Of a DNA stretch of 64,000 bases, positions 55,440-64,000 are shown piece after piece; within the stretch, counting starts at the first letter, position 1; the number at the start of each line of letters is the position of its first letter. The notes beneath the pieces were generated by a model. That model made no database searches. It was not told the origin of the DNA and worked only from the letters and a program-made list of their open reading frames with translations. Source of the stretch: Galerina marginata (taxonomy: Eukaryota > Basidiomycota > Agaricomycetes > Agaricales > Galerinaceae); NCBI GenBank assembly GCA_023014335.1, contig JAECYW010000026.1, positions 434,001-498,000 on the forward strand, written 5' to 3'. A program made the position numbers and the translations under genes.

Positions 55440-58400
55440 TTTAGGCTAAAGTCCGGTAATGCAATGTCGAATAGGATAGATAATTTATTTCTTTAGCTTG
55501 GTGCATTTTCTTTACAGAACTTCGTCTCCCTTTTCGTACTTTGATTCATCGTCTAAAATTGTCATAGTATTCTAGGATAGAAGCGACGAAACATCTCCTC
55601 AAATTGAGTCCCGGATTGAACAAGTAAGAATCAATCAACCTGGTGGTCGATGATTCAGGAACAACTTTGGTTTGACTGGCATCGCATTCGAACTAAACCA
55701 GCCTGTGGCTCTAAATGGCGCATCTATGAGGAAGAAGGCACCGAAGGTTAACGAAACACCTAGCGAAAGAAAGAAGAAAATGAGCACAAAGTACCGACGA
55801 AAATTGCGCACTAAACATGAAATCCCTAAACCCGTTGAAACTTCTCTTAGTCCTAAGTATCAGCCATCAAATTGTTCCGAAGTACCCAAAGTCAGACAGC
55901 AAGGCAAAACTCGTAGCCAAAGGTTGAGGCGTATTGCACCCGCCGCGCAGGACAATAACCCACTGCCGGAGCTTGGTGGGGGGGTTCTGTGGCGTAGGCA
56001 GGCGAGATTTCTGATATACATACCACGAACTCGTCGTCATCAACGACGATCAGGCCAAGAACTCCCAACTTCCAATTACCTCCTCTGCCATAACGAGTCT
56101 ATGAACGCGCCGAAGATCAACCCGCACAGATAGGGTGTTTCAAACGACTTATATTCCCTTCCACAGGTTGACGAACACGGCTTTTAAAATGCCTCATGCC
56201 TTTACTTCATGTCGCTGCAGAGTTGGCGCTGGTAGACGATCTGCGGCAGTACCGACTATCAGAGATTTCGAGGTAATTCTGACGGGTTAATGGGTATACT
56301 GGGGTATAGGACAACGGTGTCGGATTAAATGATGGTATTAGAGACTCGCATGAAGAGTAAGGCATAATTTGTAGTAGGAGACGTCAGAGAGGGGGCCGGG
56401 GTTGAGACCCAGTGGCTACAGTCGAGGTTTCGAACGAGTAGTCCTCGACGGAGGCGAGTATAGACATACACCCCGAATCGCCGTAAAACATCGAACTAGA
56501 CTTTGCGTTAGTTGGCTAATCGCAGAAGCGGTGGCGAGGTGGCCGATGCCCAAGACGATGTCAAGGTCGAAAAGCTCGAGCGGGTGCTAAACTACCCTGG
56601 ACGGCAGGCCACTGGAAGCGTCTCGAAGAGGGAGACCAAATTCGAGGTCAGGCTATGTCGGTCGGTGAGGCGACCAAGGGTGTTGATGTTATGGCAGAGG
56701 TCGGTTCTTCGGGTTTTAGTACGTGACCTGGAAGACCTTGGCAGAGCAGGTGGGGAGAGAGGTCTTAGTGTAGGCTACGGCTATTGACTTAGTTTGCATT
56801 GTCATCGCTATCAATTGGCGTCATCTTTCAAGAAAGGGGGAGGAGTTGGGAAAGTCCGATATAAATGTTGAACGTCGACAGAGGGCGGGCTGAAATGGCG
56901 CGTCCAAATCCACTAATCGTTGTAGACATAGATTCGGATGCCAGCAAGGAAACAGGCAAGCAGCGAGTCGCATGGAACTATAGAAGGCCAACGTATGTTC
57001 GGTTTGTACTCTTCGAGGGAATGAAGAACAGATAAACTTACCCAGTTGCCTGCTTCAAGCTCAAATATAGAGATCCTTGACGAATCACCAGGTCGAGGAG
57101 ACCTTTGCATAGCTGTAACGCAAAAGGTCGCTGAATCCAGGAAGGCTACTAAAGCAAGCTATACAGTCCGTCAGGATAGCGCTTCGGTAATAATATGAAA
57201 TCAACATATTTCTTACCTGCTGCCTGAGCGTCTCCTTGAAGTTGGAGGAAATGTAACGCGACGGAATGCCCGCCATGTCAGAAAACGGGTCGTGAAAAGT
57301 GTTAAACCTTCAAGGCGTCGAACATTTTAAATAAGAGGGGGACGAAGATCCAGGAATCAGCGTCCATTATGACTGAGGATGAGTTCCTGGGAGATTGGGT
57401 GAAAGCGACTCAGATTCAAGTACACCGTACGCCGGAATTGACGAAGAACATCGAGCTACACGCGGCAGCAGAGGAAAGGTGGCCGATGCCCAAGAGGAAT
57501 AACATCTATGTGGAAAAGGGCTTGTCCTGCCAAACTACGCGTCTCGGAGGCGGATATATCGCACGCCCCGAACCGTCACGGAACATCGAGCGAGGCTGCA
57601 CGCTCGTCAGCTAACGCAGCGGCAGCGGCAAGGTGGCTAATGCCCTAGATGATATTAAAGTCGGAAAAGCAGGCCAAATTCGAGGGCACGCTATATTGGT
57701 TGGTGAGGGGAGCAAGAGTGCTGAAGTTGTTGGATAGATAGGTTGGAGCTTATAGGTAGAAGCTCCGAGTTCGAGTCATAGGACGAACGACCACCGGCAA
57801 GGAAGGTGGCTGAGCAGGAGACCTGAGTTTAGCCTATGTCTTGGAAGTTCCTTCGAGCTCGTGAGTTGAGCTTGCACTGTCGATATCGGCATTGTCACTC
57901 GGTGGAGTGACGAGGTCCGCTGAGGTCCGCTGAAAAGGCTGAACCTCGACGGAGGCCGGGCGGAAATGGTGGCTTCCAAATGCGATGGTTGTTACGGACG
58001 TAAATTCCGATGCCAGTGAAGAGCCAGTGTCTGCGTCGCTGCTAGCATATACACGTACGCGTGCTAGACTTGACGTAGTTGACTGACGTTGTGTTGTCAG
58101 ACACGACAAGCCAGCTTGAGAGGGACGTAAAACACACGGAGCAGAACATTCCGCGATTTTCTGGCAACCCGTCGCTTCGGCTTGCACCTGAGTAACGCAA
58201 GACACCGGCATGGTACGTTTGAGTACTGAACTAGTCCATCCGCCCATGGCTGCATTCTTTGATGCGTTTCACAATCGTCTTTCGGGCAACGGAAACCCGG
58301 AAGGAGTGGGAGGATGCGATGTTGACTTGACGTTCCGCCTCGAAGATGTAGGCAACTCCAGGCCAACAGGAATTTGAAGACAATTTGTTGACGTGAGTCT

Positions 58401-59180
58401 GAGGTGTATGAATCCAGCTGAATTGCGACGATGTACAGAGGCCATTCGCATTCTGCAGGAGAGGAGTCGCTGGCACACGAACGTAGCGTTCATCGGCTGA
58501 CCGGCCATGTTGAAGTTTGAAACTTGTACAAGCAGTGACCGAACGAGAACACATCGTAACGAAAGGGTCGGCAGCAGTGGCATTGGGCTAAAGAAAGGAA
58601 GAATAAGTTCGTTTCGTACTCTAGGAGAGAAAAGAAGAACAAGTTAGCTCACACAATTGCCTGCTCCAAGGCCGAGTATTTTGAGACTCCTGGTGAATTA
58701 CCAGGTCGAGTCTTGTGAATACAGTAACTGATGCGGAAGCCGGTGGACCCATGAAGGCAACTGGTGCAAGCTATGGGAGGAAAATACGTCAATTGAGGCT
58801 TTAGTAGGAAATATGGGTGTTTCTTACCTGTTGCTTGAGACTGAAGCGCGCCTCGGTGGAGGAAGAAAGGTAACACGATGGATTGCCCGCCACGTCAGAG
58901 AACGGACTGTGTGGAGTTTTGAACCTCACAAGGCGTCAAACAAACCAAATAAGAGAGTCATGAGAATCAAGGAATTGGCGTCCTTTAACAGAAATTACTG
59001 AGGTCGAGTTGCCCGGAAGGCCGGTGAAAGGAGGAAGGAAGCAGGAAGGACGTGGACGTAGATCCGCCGCCGAAGCGCCACTCTAAATTGATGCCTCCCT
59101 ATTTGCTGGATCAATGATGGGTCTGATCGTTCAAAGTTGCCGAGATCCGGCTTCTCTGTCAATGATACCACAACCATCCG
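55440..59180 (-). repeat. Block X copy 3, inverted
   Basis: Reverse complement aligns with 3300-6785: the tail is at 55440-56300 and the two halves at about 56300-57300 and 57310-59180. The minus-strand frames are slightly better preserved than in copy 1: MAGIPSRYISSNFKETLRQQ (57276), RPGDSSRISIFELEAGNW (57105), ARVRVYASSDADTG and SDNADIDSASSTHELEGTSK. The end at 59180 carries TTGCCGAGATCCGGCTTCTC, shared with the start of copy 2. As in the other copies, no full frame survives. Confidence 0.65.
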
Positions 59181-59184
59181 ACTC

Positions 59185-59835
59185 TTACCCCTCATTATGA
59201 AGCTGCGAGACAAGAAGAGGTCACCTCACTATTCGAGGAATTTTGTGAACACCGTTTCCGTAAGATTGTTCAAATTTACTGAAAGTTCAAATTCAAGGTG
59301 CGGCTCGAAACAGATATTTTCAGGCCGCAATGACTCAGGAAGCCATGTTTCGTGCGCTAAAGACGATGTGGGTAACGACCGAGCAAAGGACGAAGCGTTG
59401 GCGATGTCTGCGCTGCTCCTCAGGAACCCAAGTGGGATACGCTTGAAAACATCTTGGATTGACAGTTGGTTCGGACAATGATCGGATTGGGAAGAGCGGT
59501 TGAGACAGATATGCTGGTCCGAAAGTGATGAATGAAGTGTTGATTGAAATAACGACCTACTTGATTCTTAAGCCGACGGAACTACATATAGAGAACTCGG
59601 GAGATTTGAACTGGGAGATTTGAGCGCGCACGGTGAAGATTTATGAAACCTCGTCACACACCGAACAGCGCCTATTAGTATTAAGTTCATTTGAGGCACA
59701 TAACTTATACAAGAGTGCACGGTGCGTTTCCTGCGTTGTAAAGTCGAGGTCTAACTCAATCGAGCTCGACTTATTTAAAGAAGTGTGTTTTATCTCGGTG
59801 AAGGGGTGATCAAATTTAGAGTAACGACAATCAAA
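59185..59835. other. Spacer between block X and GH53 gene
   Basis: A 114-residue plus frame (59137-59481) overlaps the end of block X and has no recognisable domain. Nothing else is supported. Confidence 0.4.
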
Positions 59836-59836
59836 G

Positions 59837-61170
59837 TTACATTGATGCAGAAAACATAGAGATACTGCTTCGACTGTTTCCAGAGCTATCAACCAGCAGG
59901 TTGTCCTATACATTGGTCAGCAAAATTAAAGCAAGGAACGAGATCTCAGACTCACTGCACATCCCGACCCCAAATTAGCATTTCCAACCCAACCTGGCTC
60001 CCAGTAAACAATACCCAATCCATGGCCTCCAGATAAGCCTGCCAGAACATTCTTGATATCTGCAACCCAGGTAGACTGACCAGCCGCTGAAACTGGGACA
60101 GAGGACTCGCTGAGTGTCACTCCTGAACACGTAACGGGCCAATTGGTTTCAACAACCATCACGTCCTTTGGACCAAGGTTGAGTCAAACTAGCGTCCCAA
60201 ATATTGAAGTAGCTGGGCGTACCTTTCCGTATTTGCTTATTATGTTCTGCAAGCTAGACTTGAGGTTGCTTAGACTTGCCCCAGTTCCATAGAAGGGATA
60301 GAAAGAGAAGCCCATGATATCCACGTCGGCCGGAGATAGTTGGCCTTGGATGAAAACCTGCGAATAAAAGGAGCTGACAGCATTTTCATCCCATCCATTG
60401 GCAAGATGGATCATGACTTTAGTGGTGGATGAAGCTGCACGAACACCACTAGCCGCCGAGTGAAGAAGTTGGGATAGCGGGCTGTAACCGTTCACGGAGA
60501 TTTCGGCGGTCGGCCACAGAATACCATTATTAATTTCATTCCCTATCTATTGACAAGCATGGGGCTCAGTCGAGGATAGGTGATCGAAATGGATGCGCAA
60601 ACACACCTCGATGATGTTGATAGGAGTCCCTTGGGCCGCAAATGACTTGACGAGATTCGTGGTATAACTAAATGAGATGAACAATTAACGTCATAAGTGC
60701 AGCGGAGGGCAGTTTTGATCTCACGTATAAATTTGTGTGTTTAAACTTGCGAGATCCTTGGGCCAGGCGCTAGGAATAGCCTGTTTTCCCGGATCGGCCC
60801 CTAAACCGCAGAAGAATCAGAAAGGATCCCACTAGCGAATCGAAATGGACTTACAGGTGTCACTATAATGGAGATCTACGTACACTCCCATTCCAGCAGC
60901 GACTACGCGTTTCGCTAGCGCCAATCCGTAATTCAAGCTGTAATCAGCGTCATTTGTGCTGGTCCAGACCCTGATACGCGCGAGGTTGGCTCCATGGTTG
61001 TGAAGAATGGTCTCAAACTTGGCATTGGACGCCGAGCTCGAATCCTTGTAAACAAGTCCGGCCTTCTCAACGTTGACCAAAGAGCTGAAATCAGCACCAT
61101 GGTACTGAAGCGCCTGGGTTAAAGGCCTGTAAGAGAGCAAGGAGATGATGAAGAGGGAGATGAATCGCAT
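59837..61170 (-). CDS. GH53 arabinogalactan endo-beta-1,4-galactanase, secreted
   Basis: Six exons join in phase: 61170-60855, 60800-60725, 60667-60607, 60546-60223, 60165-59956, 59905-59837 (351 residues). MRFISLFIISLLSYRPLTQA is a signal peptide. Family motifs: YHGADFSSLVNVEKAG; NHGANLARIRVW; GVYVDLHYSDTWADPGKQ; IIEIGNEINNGILWP (Glu of GNE, acid/base); VDIMGFSFYPFYG; and VMVVETNWP (Glu nucleophile). LGIVYWEPGW and the disulphide Cys near the end are present. Length is normal for the family. The enzyme cleaves beta-1,4-galactan side chains of pectin. An in-frame ATG at 61200 is less likely because a TATA element at 61204-61213 would leave almost no leader. It looks fully functional. Confidence 0.92.
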
Positions 61171-61203
61171 GCTGAGTTGAGAAACGAATTCTCCACGCAT
61201 TTG

Positions 61204-61213
61204 CCTTATATCC
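61204..61213 (-). promoter_or_regulatory. TATA element of the GH53 gene
   Basis: Minus strand reads GGATATAAGG, about 35 bases upstream of ATG 61170. It supports 61170, not 61200, as the start codon. Confidence 0.5.
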
Positions 61214-61214
61214 A

Positions 61215-62255
61215 GTGCCCAGGTCGACGGAAGCATAAGCAGCAGGGGATGAATTGAAATTGGAGAAGGAGCGGAGCCGGGCGGCATGTGACGACGGGAG
61301 AAGGTAGAATTTGCCGTCCAGCGCATGCGTTCATGCATATTTCATGGACATAGTAATACTACTCATTCCCCTTGGAGTATTTGCTGTCATAGGTACTGCA
61401 ACGAAATGGCCTGCTCGTACCAAAAATATCGATGATGAGTGGAAAGATGATAGGAGCAGCCTAAGTCGGCTTGTAGAAGATCTTGCTGAATGATAGGGAA
61501 AATTTTGAGCCGGGTTCCTTTTCATTAGCAGCCATGGGTCTTCGAAAAATGAGAAGGGGAGTGACCACAGGAAGGAGGATAATTCATTACCATGACGTGA
61601 TGCCGGAGTTTTGCAATCACAGGAAGGTGGGCCGTGTCGATCCAAGAACGACATCCTATGACCTATCACAACCCACAAATAATAGATTTAACTGAGTTCC
61701 GCTCTTCCAAAACTAGACCATTCATACCTCATACCTCCGTCCTACTGGTGTTCGTGTACTACCGCAAATATATCGGTTCGCCTTGGGTAGGACACGAGGA
61801 TCATAATGCCACGAATCAATCAGAAAATGAAATAATTCAAGTTGAGGCTGTTGAGGTGCACTGTAAGAAATCCCATAGGATTAATTAGATATTGCTCTCA
61901 CCAAGGCGGCGGATATGTGACAATTTGTATAAAAGAAAAGCTCGACGCTCCACGAACATAGTGGTATATTGCTACCTTCTCAGACCTTCTCCTGATTTGC
62001 GAGCTGCGTGAATAGTTGCTATTCCCAGTCAATTATTGGGGGAGACATTGGGAAGGTCGATAACATACCTGGTTCGCGTTACGTTCTGTCTGACCAAGAC
62101 GTTCTAAGCCATCACAGAGCATCAAACTAATCAGACACAGCGACCTAAGTCCCCGACGATACCGCAGAATCGTACACGTAGCCGATAAAAAATTGGGATA
62201 AGGTCACTCCTTCACAAAATGTGGATAACATCATGATATGTGATGATGCAGCCAT
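61215..62255. other. Intergenic, no gene supported
   Basis: Short frames only, including an 84-residue plus frame at 61634-61888 without a domain. It lies between the GH53 promoter and the 3' end of the F-box gene. Confidence 0.45.
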
Positions 62256-63593
62256 TCAGCGCGTGAAGTCCACTTCGTAGTCATACTCCAGACAAAGGTT
62301 TGAACTTAACAGACTCATAAGCTCCAGATTCTTCGCAACCCACACCCGCATCTCCTTATTCCGTCGTTCCCATCTTTCCTCCTCCATATCGTCATCGTAT
62401 TCCAATGAAATATCCAGCCTGAATCTTACCACCAGAGGTTCTCGTTCAGCCAATTTTTCTAGCACAGGAGAGAGAGGACCCCCTGTCCCTATTTCAAGTT
62501 TTTCCAAGTACTCCGCAAGACTCAAGGGATCGTCCAGATCTCCCCTGAAGCCCACGGCTATTGTCTTAATCTTGGTTCGTTCACTAGGTATCGTACGCAG
62601 TAGGTTGCATACGTCGATGAAGGAGTCTTCGTCGTCGTCATCATCGAGGTCAACTGCGGATATGGACAAATAGGCGAGGTTGGGGATCTTGCCCAAATCG
62701 TACAAATCAAGTCTGTCTCCGAGTTCGAGTTGGTCTGTATCGGCTTTTGGTTAGAAAAAAACTTTCACAGAACTTCTGAGCTTACCAAAATCAAGGTGCA
62801 GATGCTCCAGCGAGCTGGAAGAAGCGTTAAGAATGCGCTTGATGTCACCCAGATTATCGGAAAGGCAGCCGAAAACAGAAAGGTGTCGCAAATAACCAAA
62901 GTCGACAAACCCCGTTGCTAGGATTCGAATCGTGTCTCCACAGGATTCGAAAGTAAATTTCCGGAGTTGAGGACATAAGGAACGGTCAATGTCTATGGCG
63001 TTAAACGGGCGTATAGCTTCCACTGTTACCCGAATCAGTTTCAATTCTAGCAGGTATGGGCAATGCGCGAGCAGGGAAACTGGAACGTTCTGTATGAAGT
63101 TCAAGTCAAGGAATGTTATGAAAGGCGTTAAAAACGGTTTGATAAATTGCGTTTCGAGTGTTCGGTTATTCATGAACTGAAAAGCATTTGACCATCCAAA
63201 GGCCGATAACGCCAATTTCATCCCTACGGTCCAGGTCTTCGTGACAAGCTCCATGATTTCGAGGAACAAAGGATCGTCAAAGAGCCATCCATTGGTGTCG
63301 TCCATGTTGAGGTCTAGCCTGCGAACACAGGAGGCGATCCGCGGATTCTCCTGCAGGATACCGTGAAAGTCGTCCACTCTCTTCCGACAACTTGCATTGC
63401 CTCTGAAGTGTACAGGCACCATCAAATAAAACGCGTGCTTCTGTGCGCGATGTCGGAAGGCGTGGCACACCAATGCGCAGGCACAAAATTGGGATATCTT
63501 GCGTTCTGTTTCCTGAGGGCCGAGAAGGGCGTCGATGATCTCATCGATAAGCTCCTGCGATAGAAGCGAAAATGGGGCAAAACCCGGAGGCAT
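62256..63593 (-). CDS. F-box-like / leucine-rich protein
   Basis: Two exons, 63593-62786 and 62734-62256, keep phase (428 residues). The first ATG is at 63593 (MPPGFAPF). LLSQELIDEIIDALLG then CALVCHAFRHRAQKHAFY is the agaric F-box-like opening. It is followed by VRRLDLNMDD, ITFLDLNFIQNVPVS, LLELKLIRVTVEAI, LRHLSVFGCL and LEHLHLDFDQLELG, spaced as irregular leucine-rich repeats. An acidic stretch (DDDDDEDSFID) lies mid-way and the protein ends YEVDFTR. F-box proteins recruit substrates to SCF ubiquitin ligases; agarics have hundreds, mostly of unknown target. A shattered paralogue lies at 37680-41512. Confidence 0.82.
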
Positions 63594-64000
63594 AATGGGA
63601 AAGAGCAAGGAGGAGCAAGGGAAGAGGCAGAAAATCGGTCAAAGTGTAAAATCAGGTGACTTGTCGATTGACACAAAATTGAGGGTCCGGACTCCGGAGG
63701 CACGTTTGGACAACAACTGGTTTAAATTTTCCTGTCATCTCCCTCAAAGTTGCAGGCTCTGAGCCATGCCCGCACAATCGCTACAATTGAAAAAAATAGT
63801 CTCTATACGGTCAAAAGATCGCATACCATTGGTATTTTTAAAGGGTGAAATCTGGATAGCAAGTCGTCATTCCAGTAGCGTACGCTTACTTTCACTATCG
63901 GAAAGGTGACAATTCGATTATCTTTGTGGTTTGGATGGACGTTGGAGACAGACAACGGTTCTTTATTCCCAAACCCATAAGGCAAAGAAAACATCAAAAA
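63594..64000. other. Upstream region of the F-box gene
   Basis: No gene recognised. It contains a GGTCCGGACTCCGG palindrome-like word at about 63683, which also occurs near 41608 as GAGTCCGGAGTCC. Confidence 0.4.

Noticed and set aside
61634..61920. Frame suspected to be a retroelement polyprotein end
   Set aside because: No RNase H, integrase or reverse-transcriptase motif could be identified.

Overview
The window is eukaryotic and almost certainly from a mushroom-forming basidiomycete (Agaricomycetes). Genes carry many short GT-AG introns of about 40-95 nt. The gene families present (DUF6533/DUF6534 membrane proteins, orphan NACHT proteins, MLKL-like helical domains, F-box-like LRR proteins and a high-copy Tnp2-like DDE transposase) are typical of agaric accessory genome. 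I saw no prokaryotic operons, ribosome binding sites, CRISPR arrays, rRNA or convincing tRNA.

Layout: 0.4-1.3 kb, 3' half of a DUF6533-type membrane gene. 2.1-2.5 kb, a fold-back repeat. 3.3-6.8 kb, block X copy 1 (a dispersed gene-like repeat). 7.1-9.5 kb, an intact NACHT NTPase gene. 9.5-12.0 kb, satellite debris, an AP-1 mu (apm1) pseudogene and the 5' end of a WD40 gene. 13.9-21.0 kb, a three-gene DDE-transposon-like element, which abuts a 5'-incomplete DUF6534 gene (21.2-23.0 kb). 25.5-32.1 kb, an EgtD/EasF-like N-methyltransferase, an MFS transporter and a phytanoyl-CoA-type dioxygenase, all with intact spliced frames. 33.3-35.9 kb, block X copy 2. 36.6-41.5 kb, an MLKL-like relic, then an F-box pseudogene split by a satellite array. 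42.3-44.0 kb, apm1. 44.1-50.3 kb, a large satellite array in the opposite orientation. 50.5-51.1 kb, a hAT-type MITE with a perfect 8-bp target duplication. 51.3-53.4 kb, the full-length WD40 gene. 54.1-55.2 kb, a second apm1 pseudogene plus satellite. 55.4-59.2 kb, block X copy 3 (inverted). 59.8-61.2 kb, a GH53 endo-galactanase. 62.3-63.6 kb, an F-box-like gene.

At large scale the window is a decayed inverted duplication. The order block X - (NACHT gene) - satellite/apm1 fragment - WD40 gene at 3.3-12 kb on the plus strand is mirrored at 59.2-51.3 kb on the minus strand, without the NACHT gene. The apm1 upstream region has been amplified into satellite arrays lying in opposite orientations on both sides of apm1. 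Each array unit carries a short inverted repeat (ACGCTGTC...GACAGCGT) about 107-109 nt across. These arrays, the inverted duplication and the methyltransferase/transporter/dioxygenase group are the most unusual content.

Exon structures for the NACHT, MFS, methyltransferase, dioxygenase, GH53, F-box and transposon accessory genes were checked for reading-frame phase by hand. Family names are from motif recognition, not database search.
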